Notes under the pieces: generated by a model
Databases searched by the model: none
What the model was told of the DNA's origin: nothing
The model's input: the letters and a program-made list of their open reading frames with translations, nothing else
Source: Botryococcus braunii
Lineage: Eukaryota > Chlorophyta > Trebouxiophyceae
Direction of reading: 5' to 3'
Length of the DNA stretch: 55,000 nt
NCBI GenBank assembly: GCA_002005505.1
Contig: KV908637.1
Span: 1-55,000 of the forward strand
Translations under genes and position numbers: made by a program
Part shown: piece by piece, positions 43,759-53,924 of the stretch
Layout: each line of letters begins with the position of its first letter
Numbering within the stretch: position 1 is the stretch's first letter

Positions 43759-45662
43759 TGCGTAACCTGTTGAAATCCCCTCAGGAAACTAGTTGCGGCC
43801 CCCGTAGGACTGTCGGCTCGCAAGCTGCCTTCGTTACCATTACTGTAGAGCTTTTCAGGTTCTCTCGGGTCGTCCCTGTGTTTAAACCCGGGGCCAAGGA
43901 CGTATTGGATACGGCAAATTACCGCCCTCTTGCTGTCCCTGAACCCTTCATGCGGTTGTATGCCACTCTCTTGAACACTAGGCTTATTCGGCATGTGGAA
44001 TCCCAGGGGTTGCGCTGTCAAGCCCAAACTGGCTTCCGCCCAGGTTTTTCCACCTTGCATCAGCTCTTTGCGGTTCAGCACTTCATTGACCTTGCTACGC
44101 CAGAGCACCCCTTATTTTTATGCTCTTTAGATTTGAGTAAAGCCTATGATCGGGTTCCTCGTCCCCTTCTTTGGGAGGCCTTATCTCGGGTGGGGGTACC
44201 TGCCCAATTTCGGGCTGCTGTGCAATCTTTGTATGACGATGCCCTAGTTACCTTATGTGCAGGGGGGACGTCCGGGGCGCTCGTGATGCCTCGGGTCGGT
44301 ATCCTCCAGGGGTCCCCTATTAGTCCTACTCTGTTTGGTATCTTCTCGGATGGTCTCATTCGCTATGTTGAAGCTCGGTGTCCGGGTGTTGGGCCCGCCA
44401 CCCGGGATGGTCGTTCTGTCCCTATTCAAGGCTATGCCGATGACTACAAGCTTCTGGCCAAGTCCCGGGATGAGTTGCAGGCTCACCTTCTCCCCGCTAC
44501 TTCGGAGTGGTGCCAGTTAACGCGTATGCGGGTGAATGTCCCCAAGTCGCATTTCATGGTCTTCCCTCACTCGCAGGAGGCCCCCACCCCCGTTACGTAT
44601 GATGGTCAACCCCTGCCTCGGGTGACCCAGGCTCGTCATTTAGGAGTCATCCTTTCTACGACTTCCGGTATTGGGGCTACCTTTGGCCACTTACGTGGCA
44701 CGATGTGGGGTGCCTGGTCTACTATTTTCACGCGCTATGGCAATCTTACATGCGCCACTTCGATTGGTCTTCTTGTGCGTCTCTTCTTGACGTGTGTGGT
44801 TCCTGCTTGTTCATATGGGTGTGAGGTATGGAGTCTCCGGGGGTTTTCCCCCTCCTCCCCTCAGCCCTCTGCAAACACTCTAGAAAAGGATTTTCTTACT
44901 ATGCTCCGGATGATCCTTGGGGTTCGTCCCACTGTCCGTACTGATGTGCTCCTTGCCGAGGTAGGCGTTTGGCCCCTTCAGCATATTTGGTTCAAGCGGG
45001 TGGTCACCTTTTGGAACTCTCTGGCAGCTCTCCCCGCAGACCACTTGTATGCCCGCATTCATAGGGACTCTTGCTACTACGGGGTTACGGCTCGTCCTCC
45101 GTCCTGGGCGGCTTCTTTTATGTCCGCCCTTCGACGCTTAGGGTACCCCTATGAGGTTGATTGTCAGCGCCCCCATCCTGTAGACATGGATACCTTTTTA
45201 GCCCTAGTTAGGCAGGCTAATACCCTCGATGTGCCTTCCCTCCATGTTTCCCCCCGGTTGGCCCCTACGGATCCTCAGCTATGTACGTATGTGCGGTGGT
45301 TTGCGCGCCCTACTAAGGCTCAGCGCTCCCGCCTTTTTTATCTCTCTCTTGATGTTTCCAAGGTTCGGCTCTTCCTCAGGTTTCGTCTTGGTGTTCATGG
45401 CCTTCCTATTGATCTGGGCCGCCGGCAGCGGCTTCCGCGGCTTCAGCGCGTGTGTGATATGTGTGGTTCCGCTGTGGGTGATGAACACCACTTTGTTTTT
45501 CACTGCCCCGCCCTTGCGCCTGTGCGGGACAGTTACCCCCAGTTGTTTGCTCGCCCCTCACGGTCTCTTCGGCAGTTTATTTGGCAGGCTGATTTGCGTG
45601 CGGTTGTATCGTTCATCTCGGATGCCTTCCAGGCTCGTGTTGACTTACGCCGGACGCGGTGA
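43758..45662 (+). CDS. 5'-truncated non-LTR retrotransposon reverse transcriptase
   Basis: An open frame of 634 codons, but LINE homology starts only near 43855 (VVPVFKPG). RT motifs: [34 protein letters not shown] (motif A), [13 protein letters not shown] (motif B), GYADDYKLL (catalytic YADD, near 44431-44448). The C-terminal region has [16 protein letters not shown] and a [17 protein letters not shown] zinc cluster common to LINE-encoded proteins. No endonuclease domain is present because the 5' part is missing, so the copy cannot move alone even though the remaining frame has no stop. The first 30 or so codons are flanking sequence. It converges on the minus-strand LINE at 45925-49428. Confidence 0.92.
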   Translation: MRNLLKSPQETSCGPRRTVGSQAAFVTITVELFRFSRVVPVFKPGAKDVLDTANYRPLAVPEPFMRLYATLLNTRLIRHVESQGLRCQAQTGFRPGFSTLHQLFAVQHFIDLATPEHPLFLCSLDLSKAYDRVPRPLLWEALSRVGVPAQFRAAVQSLYDDALVTLCAGGTSGALVMPRVGILQGSPISPTLFGIFSDGLIRYVEARCPGVGPATRDGRSVPIQGYADDYKLLAKSRDELQAHLLPATSEWCQLTRMRVNVPKSHFMVFPHSQEAPTPVTYDGQPLPRVTQARHLGVILSTTSGIGATFGHLRGTMWGAWSTIFTRYGNLTCATSIGLLVRLFLTCVVPACSYGCEVWSLRGFSPSSPQPSANTLEKDFLTMLRMILGVRPTVRTDVLLAEVGVWPLQHIWFKRVVTFWNSLAALPADHLYARIHRDSCYYGVTARPPSWAASFMSALRRLGYPYEVDCQRPHPVDMDTFLALVRQANTLDVPSLHVSPRLAPTDPQLCTYVRWFARPTKAQRSRLFYLSLDVSKVRLFLRFRLGVHGLPIDLGRRQRLPRLQRVCDMCGSAVGDEHHFVFHCPALAPVRDSYPQLFARPSRSLRQFIWQADLRAVVSFISDAFQARVDLRRTR

Positions 45663-45924
45663 CTTGGCCGCAGCCACGTGTGTGGCTGCCCCTCCCCCAT
45701 TTATTCCCCATTTCCCCATTTCGTTTACGCCGTTGCGTGTCTAGTCTTTGGTTGGCTACCTCGGGTGGCCCGCTTTTCTTTATTTCGTGCTAGCGTGTGT
45801 TGTGGACATCTTATCATGCCCTCGTGGCTGGACAGATGTAACTTCTTCTTCCTTTACAAGAGTGGAGTAAAAAAGACCAGCCCAATGTTCAGGGACCCAA
45901 ACCCCCAATGTGTCAAGCTATGAG
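45663..45924. other. 3' tails of two converging LINEs
   Basis: The 3' untranslated region of the plus-strand LINE (to about 45870, with CTTCTTCTTCC and GTAAAAAAG) meets the end of the minus-strand LINE ORF at 45925. No clear poly-A tail on either side. Confidence 0.45.
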
Positions 45925-48900
45925 TCACACCCGGCGAGCGGCCAGCTGGCGACCCACAGCCGCCGCAATGATGAAACTGACCCGACGAATGACAAAATAT
46001 CCCTCCACATCTTCTTGAGCAATGATGGCTTGGTTCAAAAGCCCCTGGAGCCTCTGCAACAAGGCCAGCGCATCAGCATGCAACCCTCCCAATGTTTCAA
46101 AAGCGAAGGCTTGGAAAGCCACAGGCGGCTGCTGACGCGACAACAAGACAGCATAGCGGGTCTGCTTGTCTTGGGCAGCGCGCGCGGCGGCCCCACCCGG
46201 CACGAAGTGCAGCAAGTTGGCAACTGTGAGTGGGGAAGAGCCAACGATGTCGATATAAAGGTCACGCCCCTCCTCCCACGCATGGAGGCGGAGGTCTGCG
46301 CGACGGCGCTCCTGGCCAGGGACAGGGGTGGGAAAGGCGGGTTCCCGGGTGACCCGCTGACGAGCTGAGGTAAGGACAGCGTCCAGGCCGTTACGAACGG
46401 AGTAATGTCGGCCGACAATGGCAACATCCCCCCCTGAGGTGCAGTGGACCGCGTGGTCGCCCCAGACATCCAACTCCCTCAAGCAGCACGGGCATTGGGA
46501 GCCAGGGTGGAAAATGGGGACCAAGAGCTGGTATTGAAGGCGGCAGCGGAACGACTCTGGGGGCATGGTTTGCTGCAAATGGGGAACTGGGAGAGCCAGC
46601 AGCCAATCAGACGCTCCCGGCTGTGTAAGAGATTGGAGCACAGCACGGTCGCGATCCGAGCGAGCAGGGTCATCAAGAACCTCCTGGTATGCGCGGTGAG
46701 ACAAGGGTTTGGACAGCCGGGCTTGCACTTTGCTGCGGACAAAATCCGGATCCTCGAAGAGCGCCGCATCGAAATCAGGAACAAGGGCGCAGTAGTCAGC
46801 CTTGGCAGCGAGGGCAGCGGGGACAAGAGGGGCAGTGGATGTCCCCAGAAGGCGGTCCTGGAGGGGGGCTGTCTGCGTGACGGAGGCGAGATAGGCACAA
46901 GGCAGAAGGGAAGTGGCCTTAGTGACCCCTAGACCCCCCTGGGCAATAGGCAAGCCAGCCAAGGTTTGCTGCAAAGGGCCAAAACCACCACCACCAGCTG
47001 TGACAATGGATTGGAGGACCTGGGTTTGGAGCATATCAAAGGTCACCAAAGCTTGCGCAGCTGCAGCTGGCGGCATGGTCCGGGCTGTGAAAACCACCTT
47101 GCAGGTCCCAAGGCAACTGCGAAGCAAGAGAAGCTCGGCTTGGGGGTGGCGGAGAATCGGCAAACGCTGGAGCGAGGCTGCCACGGCATCAACGTGCGCC
47201 TGGGCTACGGAAGCCGCGTACTCGACTGACACGGTGACCGCTGCCCCCAACACTATCAAACCAGCACGAGTTTCATTGACGAAGCCCAGAGGGAACCCAT
47301 CCAAATGCTGAGGGTTCGGGCGCGGCGACCACACACAGCACTTGTGAGGGTTGAGGCTCAAGCCATATGCGGGGGCCCGGTCAACAACCAACTGGACTGC
47401 CTGCTGCGCTGCGGGCACGGGACCAACAAACGTGCCGTCATCCAGATACCACCCTTGGTGTACGTCGGGACACTCCCGATGAAGGTCAAGGAGGAGTGGC
47501 TGGACAGTGAGCGCAAAAAGCAGCGGAGAGAGGGGGTCCCCTTGCTGGACCCCTGTTGTGGAGTCCACGACATGGGGCCCAACATACTGATGGGCCGCGC
47601 AGCCGTACGTCGTCGCCACATACTGCCAGATGCTGGGGCAATGGAGGGCGACTTCCCCAAGCATGCGGTTGCGGTCGACCGTATTGAAAGCATTTTGGAA
47701 GTCCAAGCTGACAACGACGAGGTCGGGGGAATCTTGCTGGTGTGCCACCAAGCGGTTGAGGGCATGGACGAGGCCTTCTGCACCCCCTCGGACTCCAACC
47801 CCAACTTGGTGTGGCTGCAAATACTCACTGACAGCGGGCAAGACGGCTGCAACAGCTATCTTGGAAACCAGACGGCGCAGGGTGAGCCCCACTGCAATGG
47901 GCCGGATACCCCCATTGGGCTTTAAGAGAGGGGTGATGGGAGCGCTGGCCCAATAAGATCGCAAGGGAGGGGGAACATCCCCAGCGAAGGCCCGATTGAC
48001 CACGCCAAGGAGGCTGTCCAATAAGAGGTCTGAGCCACCTACAGAGAAGGCATGTTTTATATGTAATGGGGTCAAGCCGTCCCGCCCGCCAGCGGTACCA
48101 GGTGGGAAGGTTTTGAGGGCAGCCAAGACTTCCTCCACTTGGGCACGGTAAGGGGCCTGCGCAGGCGGGGCGCCAACGGGAAGCGGTCGGATAGGATGAA
48201 GCGCTGCCAATGCAGCACATGTGTCAGGCGTGGCTGGGGCGATGGTGGCAGGCTCCAACATCCGAACAGCCGCTGATAAATGGCCATCTGCAACCTTGCG
48301 CAAGACGCGAGCGGCAAGCGCCGCATCGTCTAATGGGCGGGGTGGGGCAGTGGCTGCAGGCGCGGTGGCCAAGAGTTCATCAATTAGGCCATCAATATCC
48401 CCATCCAACCATGCGCGGGCCCGACGGCGGACGTGCTGCGCAACTCCCTCACCCCGAGGCCTGCGACGAGCTGACAGGACGCACATCGGAAGGATCAACA
48501 GCTCAACCCAGGCAGCCTCGGAGCCCGAGTCCGCAACAGCCTTGAGAGCGGACCGCAATGCTGCAGCCCAAGGTATCCATGCTGACCTAGGGACCCTGCG
48601 GTACGAATGGTGACCAAGGGTGAAAACGTGATGGACAAGGGCAGGGGTCAGGGGATGGCGGCGGACACGGGCCGGGGGAGCAGAGGGCGGAGGATCAGCA
48701 ACGGCGGCGGATGCACGCGGGCGTCCTCGGGGTTGCGAATGGAGGCGGCCCTGGGGCTCTGAAGTATCCTGCGGCGGCGGTGCAGGGCGGGGAAGGCCAG
48801 GAAGAAGGTTAACATCAGGGGGAACCAGGCCATCCTCCAGATTCCACAAGCGCTGGCAGGTGTCTGGGTTGGTTGCGCACGAAAGAACTCCCGGGGAATG

Positions 48901-49131
48901 GGTTTTGAAGCAAGTGGTGCACAACCAGCTGGAGGTAGCTCGCAAGATGGCTTCAAGCTTCCTGTACTCTGCTGGGGATCTGAGTTGCGACACCCAGTCA
49001 TCCCGCCCAGCATCGCCGAGCTTGTGGAACCTCTGCAAGTGACGTAGGAGCCCAGCACCCGTAGTGATCTTACGAGACTTGCATGATGCCTTCCAAGGGC
49101 AGGTGGGGTCAAAGAGAGGAACGCTGGCCAT
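45925..49131 (-). CDS. R2-like non-LTR retrotransposon protein (C2H2 finger, RT, restriction-like endonuclease)
   Basis: An open frame of 1068 codons from the ATG at 49131 (it stays open to 49428). The N-terminus has a C2H2 finger (C11, C17, H31, H36: CPWKASCK then LLRHLQRFH). RT motifs: PLLKPNGGIRPIAVG, VVVSLDFQNAFNTVD (A), TGVQQGDPLSPLLFAL (B), GWYLDDGTFVG (catalytic YLDD, about residue 560). A CCHC motif follows near 880 (CPCCLRELDVWGDHAVHC), then RRADLRL and DLYIDIVGSSPL, which look like the catalytic core of the restriction-like endonuclease of R2/NeSL-type elements. The ATG is chosen because the frame upstream is tandem-repeat sequence. No stop interrupts it, so it may be intact. Clade assignment is by motif only. 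Confidence 0.9.
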   Translation of the reverse strand: MASVPLFDPTCPWKASCKSRKITTGAGLLRHLQRFHKLGDAGRDDWVSQLRSPAEYRKLEAILRATSSWLCTTCFKTHSPGVLSCATNPDTCQRLWNLEDGLVPPDVNLLPGLPRPAPPPQDTSEPQGRLHSQPRGRPRASAAVADPPPSAPPARVRRHPLTPALVHHVFTLGHHSYRRVPRSAWIPWAAALRSALKAVADSGSEAAWVELLILPMCVLSARRRPRGEGVAQHVRRRARAWLDGDIDGLIDELLATAPAATAPPRPLDDAALAARVLRKVADGHLSAAVRMLEPATIAPATPDTCAALAALHPIRPLPVGAPPAQAPYRAQVEEVLAALKTFPPGTAGGRDGLTPLHIKHAFSVGGSDLLLDSLLGVVNRAFAGDVPPPLRSYWASAPITPLLKPNGGIRPIAVGLTLRRLVSKIAVAAVLPAVSEYLQPHQVGVGVRGGAEGLVHALNRLVAHQQDSPDLVVVSLDFQNAFNTVDRNRMLGEVALHCPSIWQYVATTYGCAAHQYVGPHVVDSTTGVQQGDPLSPLLFALTVQPLLLDLHRECPDVHQGWYLDDGTFVGPVPAAQQAVQLVVDRAPAYGLSLNPHKCCVWSPRPNPQHLDGFPLGFVNETRAGLIVLGAAVTVSVEYAASVAQAHVDAVAASLQRLPILRHPQAELLLLRSCLGTCKVVFTARTMPPAAAAQALVTFDMLQTQVLQSIVTAGGGGFGPLQQTLAGLPIAQGGLGVTKATSLLPCAYLASVTQTAPLQDRLLGTSTAPLVPAALAAKADYCALVPDFDAALFEDPDFVRSKVQARLSKPLSHRAYQEVLDDPARSDRDRAVLQSLTQPGASDWLLALPVPHLQQTMPPESFRCRLQYQLLVPIFHPGSQCPCCLRELDVWGDHAVHCTSGGDVAIVGRHYSVRNGLDAVLTSARQRVTREPAFPTPVPGQERRRADLRLHAWEEGRDLYIDIVGSSPLTVANLLHFVPGGAAARAAQDKQTRYAVLLSRQQPPVAFQAFAFETLGGLHADALALLQRLQGLLNQAIIAQEDVEGYFVIRRVSFIIAAAVGRQLAARRV

Positions 49132-49168
49132 GGCATCACCAGCTGGGCAACCCAACCCCAAGACCGTT

Positions 49169-49722
49169 CTGGATGCTGGAAAGTGGTGAAGCCCCCAGTC
49201 CCTCTGAAAAACTGGCTGGGCTGAGGCGAAGCGGAGAAGAAAAGGGAAAACCAAGATGATGTGTGAAGAAACACAGGAGTAAGTGTTGTAAAACACTGGA
49301 ATCTCCGTAAGTGCTGGATGCTGGGGAGGGGTGAAGCTGTGAGTCCCTGTGAACGACGGGCCGGCGGAGGCAAATCTGAGGGGCCAAAAAAGAAAAAGAA
49401 AAAACCAATACTGTGTGTTAAGAAACACAGGAAGTGGGGAAGAACACGGGAAATTCCGCAGATGCCAGACGCCAGAAAGTTACGAAGCTGCCAGTCCTGC
49501 GGAAAGACTGGCCGAGCTGGTGCAAATCTGAGGAAGAAAACAGGAAAACCAATACGATGTGGTATCAAACTGAGAATGAAGTGTTGAAAAACACTGGAAA
49601 TTCCGCAAAGGCTGGACGCTGAAAGTGGCGAAGCTGCCAGCCCCGCTTAAAGACTGGCCAGGCGAAGGCAAATCTGAGAAAAAAAAGATAAAATCAATAC
49701 TATGGGTGACGAAACAGATGAT
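49169..49722 (-). repeat. 5' tandem monomers of the R2-like element
   Basis: Four units starting at 49169, 49313, 49465 and 49612 (144, 152, 147 and about 110 bp), each with CTGGA-T/C-GCTG, GTGAAGC, CAAATCTGAG, AAAACCAAT and ACACTGGAA-like blocks. They lie directly upstream of the element's ORF and could be promoter-bearing 5' UTR monomers. Confidence 0.7.
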
Positions 49723-49724
49723 CT

Positions 49725-49802
49725 TCTTTCTTCCCTCCTTCCTTCCTTCCTTCCTTTCTTCAAAACCCTTCTTCTTCCTTTCTTCTTCTTCTTCTTCTTT
49801 CT
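49725..49802. repeat. (TTCC)n/(TTC)n microsatellite
   Basis: CTTC and TTCC units followed by TTC units, at the outer end of the monomer array. Confidence 0.9.
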
Positions 49803-50338
49803 GTCAACACAAGGTGCACTAATGATTACGGAGGTGACCATGTGTCTGCAGACACACTAGGCCTTATAGCCTGTCCGCAGTGGAACGTATCAGGCAACAA
49901 ACAAATCGAAACATCAAGAGAGTAAATTTCTCCTGTTAGTCTCCGTCTTTTGCACCCCCATTGTTCCCCCTTTTCCCCCCCTTGCTACCTGGGATGACGG
50001 TTGGAAAAATTTCTCTTAGAGTTGAAAAGCTAAAGTTCTCCTGTGTCGGCAGAAAACTTGAGTAAGTGTAATTTGTGTTTGGAAATAAAGCTTACTGCAG
50101 TTAATAGAGCAAGACGCAAGGCCTCAGATCTTGTGTTTGTTGGCCAATTTGCATTGAAATATGCATACGACGATAAAAGGAAACATGAAGTCGTTCGAAC
50201 GAGATCTCCAAGATCTCTATGTGGCGGAACTCTTTATTTACATGCAGGCCTCTACAGGCCTGTCATAAAAGATCTTTACTCTTTATAAATTACCCATTGC
50301 TGCTTCTTATTGCGCTGCTGGTGGCAATGGCTGGTGGT
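49803..50338. other. no gene recognised
   Basis: No supported feature. A plus ORF at 50043-50288 has no domain. Confidence 0.35.
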
Positions 50339-50357
50339 TGGGGGGGGGGGGGGTGTT

Positions 50358-50640
50358 GTGCCTGGTGGAGCTGCGGCGCGGGCTGCGGCTAGCAAGCTGC
50401 AGCTGGTCTCTTCTAGGGAGGTCTTGCTCATACAGCCGCCACGTGTGGTTTTCCGTCCCTTCGCATTTGAGACATTTGGGGGTCTCACGGTGGAGGAGCT
50501 ATTGAAGAGGCTCCAAGGCCTCGCTATTCAGGCCGTGGTCGCACATGAAGACCTTGTCTGGTTTTCTACGCATAGGAGGGTGAGGTTTACGATCGCCCGC
50601 GCTGTTGGGCGGCAGTTGGCGGCGCGGCTCCCTTACCGCG
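50358..50640 (+). pseudogene. 3' fragment of the R2-like element between two poly-G runs
   Basis: Translated (plus strand) it gives VPGGAAARAA, FRPFAFETFGGLTVEELLKRLQGL and GRQLAARL. These match the last 95 or so residues of the protein encoded at 45925-49131 (VPGGAAARAA, FQAFAFETLGGLHADALALL, GRQLAARRV). It is bounded by G14 (50340-50353) and G18 (50640-50657). Its sequence differs enough to be another subfamily. Confidence 0.85.
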
Positions 50641-50779
50641 GGGGGGGGGGGGGGGGGTCGACGTTAGATTCTAGGGTTGTGGGGTACCCGCGGTGAGGGG
50701 CTTGTGATTTCCTCTTATGGCATGCAAATCTTACCCATTCACACCTTTCCTCTTGAGATGATAATTCTCATATTCTCAT

Positions 50780-50813
50780 ATTCATGAATCTGAATGCATT
50801 CAGATTCATGAAT
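50780..50813. repeat. 34-bp perfect palindrome
   Basis: Centre between 50796 and 50797 (GAATG/CATTC). The outer part repeats ATTCATGAAT. Confidence 0.9.
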
Positions 50814-50880
50814 GCACTACCTAGCTAGGCAAATATAGTGCTCAATACCCAACTGAAATCAGTTCCTCGCATTTATAATT

Positions 50881-51000
50881 ATAAATATCATGATGTATGG
50901 GATGTTCGTTGTCTTGCTTCACATTTAATTTTTGCATTTATAAATGCAAAAATTAAATGTGAAGCAAGACAACCAACATCCCATGTATCATGATATTTAT
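50881..51000. repeat. 120-bp near-perfect palindrome without spacer
   Basis: Arms 50881-50940 and 50941-51000 are reverse complements with three mismatches in 60; the centre is CATTTA/TAAATG. No coding content. It could extrude as a cruciform or derive from a small inverted-repeat transposon. Confidence 0.9.
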
Positions 51001-51009
51001 GTTCCCTGA

Positions 51010-51765
51010 TCAGGGAAGATGCAGGGGCTTTAAAGCATTAATATTCCGGCATAAAACTTTCTGATGTCCCGGCAGTGTTCAAATTTGTGACTGATACTCC
51101 GGCATAACACTTCCTGTTACATTGAACCAAAGAAGAACCTTAAGGGCATGTGCACATGTGGACATGTACATGTCGTCCTAGATCTCATACACAATGTAAA
51201 CAAAATCGATGTCAAGATTTCCAAAAACATGGAGGGGCCAAGCTTTCTAAAAATATTAATGGAAGCTTGTGTTATTGTGAGGAGCTTTTTGAGATCTCCA
51301 AGAGCTTCTAGAAGAGATCTCGAGAGCTCATGGTGTTCCACAACATTAGAACTGTTGATTAAAGTGAGAAATAATAATGTCCTGGATCAAAGATGATTTG
51401 GCCAATAGCCTGGGTGATTGATGTGTGTGTTACTGATATTCATAATTCACTATTCTTAACTATCATGACTTGGTCATATCATGATAGCTAGGGACATTTG
51501 AATACGGCCGGCGCCAAAGTTGCACCACGTCGGGCCACCTAAGGCCAGCACCCCCCTTGGCCACATTAAACGTCTCTCATGGTATGCCAGTACATACCAT
51601 TTTTTGTTGATCAAAAACAATTCATGAACTTCATGAAACAAAATATGTCAAGATGAATATGACCTAAACAAATCTGTGAGACACTTGCTTGCGCATTTAG
51701 TCTAGTAGCTTCATATTCACCCGATGACTTGCAATGTCACGTTCAGTATTGAAGATTAACGTTAC
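51010..51765. other. AT-rich region with further short palindromes; no gene
   Basis: CCCTGATCAGGG lies near 51004, a GAGATCTC-rich inverted repeat at 51286-51325, and CTATCATGA against TCATGATAG around 51462-51490. No supported ORF. Confidence 0.45.
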
Positions 51766-51770
51766 TAATC

Positions 51771-51940
51771 GTGGCGTGCAAACGTGGTCATAAGCTAATC
51801 AAGCACAAACGTCCTGGAACCACGCGTGCACGGCTACTGTATGTATATAGTAGTGGCGTGCACACCTGGTTGTAAGCTATAGTTATAGCTATTAGCTAAT
51901 CAAGCATAAACATCGCGAAACCAGGCGTACATAAGGCTCT
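51771..51940. repeat. pair of GTGGCGTGCA...CCACGCGTGCAC-like units
   Basis: Bases 51771-51832 and 51853-51935 share GTGGCGTGCA, TGGT, TAAGCTAATCAAGCA-T/C-AAAC and an inverted end (ACCAGGCGTRCA). Another related piece is at 52924-52975. They look like small inverted-repeat (MITE-like) units. Confidence 0.4.
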
Positions 51941-52129
51941 ATTTATTAATAATTAGTTAATATTATTCAGACTGGAAAATGATCATGAGGGATATCCTCA
52001 ATTGCATTGATGGTCGCACCTTCTGCCCGGGTTTTCAAATGTGAAAGGAGTCTTTATGCCCTTCATCATCTTCCGGTCTTACTCCCTTTTGTTTCATGCG
52101 ACGCGCCACTTTCTGCCATGTTTACGCCT

Positions 52130-52305
52130 AGCTAGCTATAGGCCTATATCTAGCTACTAATCTGGATCTGCATAGGCCTATATATAGCTACAAATCTGTA
52201 TCTGCATAGGCCTATATACAGCTACTAATCTGTATCTGCATAGGCCTATATCTAGCCACTAATTTGGATTTGCATAGGCCTATATGTAGCTACTAATGTG
52301 GATGT
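52130..52305. repeat. 34-bp minisatellite
   Basis: The block GGCCTATAT-N-TAGCTACTAATCTG then GATCTGCATA begins at 52141, 52175, 52209, 52243 and 52277: exact 34-bp spacing with a few substitutions. Confidence 0.95.
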
Positions 52306-52315
52306 AATTGACTTT

Positions 52316-53110
52316 CGCCTTCCTTCCTTCCTTCCTTCCTAAGTCACAGTGTTGTGATTCTCAGGCTAGCGAACGACGCACCATGTGTAATATTATCATG
52401 GTCATGACGTGAGAAGGCTGCGCACGGGCCATATGTGTACAGTCAGCATAGTCAGTTAGTACCCAGTTCTCGGAAATAATACCTCCGACACTGCCACGTC
52501 ACGCACACTCATGGCTTGGTCACAAACCAATCAGAACACAATGTGTCTGTGCCAGACCAGTTGCTTCGAACAGGCGAACGAAAACGACCTAAAAACCTTC
52601 AGGAGATCTAAATCATGGCACGTGCATGCATGTATATGCTCAGAATTCCCCATGGAATTTTCTGCTTCTTCATGAGATACCAAGATGATTTTCAGATATT
52701 AAAAGTGGTGCACAACTCACTGGAAAGTCGCTGCAATTTGCAAAGCGTCATTCCCTGAGGGTGCTGCAGATGGCTTGCTCCCCAGACGGGTTGTACAAAA
52801 ACAAACTGTACACAAATGTTTCTACTTCATGCCTTCTTCCATTTAATGACGGGTAGCCGCCCGCCCCTAGCGCATGTCCTAGGAAAGTCGTCCTGAACCA
52901 GTGCATCACCATAAACTAAGGATGGCGTGCACCTGGTTGGCCAGACGTGCAGGGTGCCTGCGTACAAAGAAAAGCTGGACTGTGTTGCACCATCTTAGCT
53001 CCGCTCATGAATATCTGCAGGCCGGGCGGTTTTTCCCGGGACAGGCACTGCTCTAAAATGTTCCAAGATGTTCCTTAAATTCTCTGACACCCTCATGCCG
53101 GGCCGTTGCG
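52316..53110. other. no gene recognised
   Basis: A short (CTTC)n tract at 52316-52340. The rest is unique sequence without a supported ORF. Confidence 0.4.
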
Positions 53111-53120
53111 CTTTTCAATA

Positions 53121-53578
53121 TGGCCCTGCCCTGCCCTCTTAGGCCTCTTAACCCCTGCCCTGCCCTCTTAGGCCCCTTAACCCCTGCCCTGCCCTCTTAG
53201 GCCTCTTAACCCCTTCCCTGCCCTCTTAAGCCTCTGAACCCCCTGCCCTGCCCTCTTAAGCCTCTTAACCCCCTGCCCTGCCCTCTTAGGCCCCTTAACC
53301 CCCTGCCCTGCGCGGTGAAGCCTCTTAGCCCCCTGCCCTGCGCGGTTAAGCCTCTTAACCCCCTGCCCTGAGTGGTAAAGCCTCTTAACCCCCTGCCCTG
53401 CGCGGTCAAGCCTCTTAACCCCCTGCCCTGCGTGGTCAAGCCTCTTAACCCCCTGCCCTGCGTGGTCAAGCCTCTTAACCCCCTGCCCTGCGCGGTTAAG
53501 CCTCTTAACCCCCTGCCCCGCCCTATTGGACCCCCTGACCCCTTGCCCTGCCCTGTTAGGCCTCTGAACCTCCTGCCA
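53121..53578. repeat. 30-bp C-rich minisatellite
   Basis: About 15 units of CCCCTGCCCTG, CGCGGTNAAG or CCCTCTTAGG, CCTCTTAA. Because 30 is a multiple of three, every open frame gives decapeptide repeats (plus strand: VKPLNPLPCA). Confidence 0.95.
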
Positions 53579-53860
53579 GGGCTTCCAAAGGCATTGCCAC
53601 CTCAGGCAGGAGTCATCACCGAGCACAGAGAAGTTGCTCCGTTGCAAAAAAAGCCGATACCTAGTCTCATAAGGCAGTCACTTCAGGCCTGGGTCCAGCC
53701 AGCAGAGATTACATTCGATTTCCCGAGCGTGACGGGCAGGCAGTACATGGCTCAGGTACAGATGCACCGTTCTATTCTTGTGCCTCCCGAGGTCTCTGGG
53801 ACAGTGGTGGAGCTCGGTGTCGCGGCCAATGCCTGCGTCCTGTCCCCCAGGTACTTCTAA
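53372..53860 (+). CDS. ORF with decapeptide repeats and a unique C-terminal half; doubtful
   Basis: The first 65 or so codons are decapeptide repeats from the 30-bp minisatellite; the remaining 95 codons are unique (ITFDFPSVTGRQYMAQVQ, then LVPPEVSGTVVELG). The unique part has balanced composition and could be a real exon, but I recognise no family and find no definite splice partner. Confidence 0.25.
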   Translation: MVKPLNPLPCAVKPLNPLPCVVKPLNPLPCVVKPLNPLPCAVKPLNPLPRPIGPPDPLPCPVRPLNLLPGLPKALPPQAGVITEHREVAPLQKKPIPSLIRQSLQAWVQPAEITFDFPSVTGRQYMAQVQMHRSILVPPEVSGTVVELGVAANACVLSPRYF

Positions 53861-53924
53861 GCCCCTGATGAAGCTCACAGGTCGACATTTCTATCTTTCA
53901 CAAACAAAATGCCAGTCTGTTCAT

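Noticed and set aside
46444..48613. Several plus-strand ORFs over the R2-like element
   Set aside because: Mirror frames of the GC-rich minus-strand ORF; no domain and no supporting start context.
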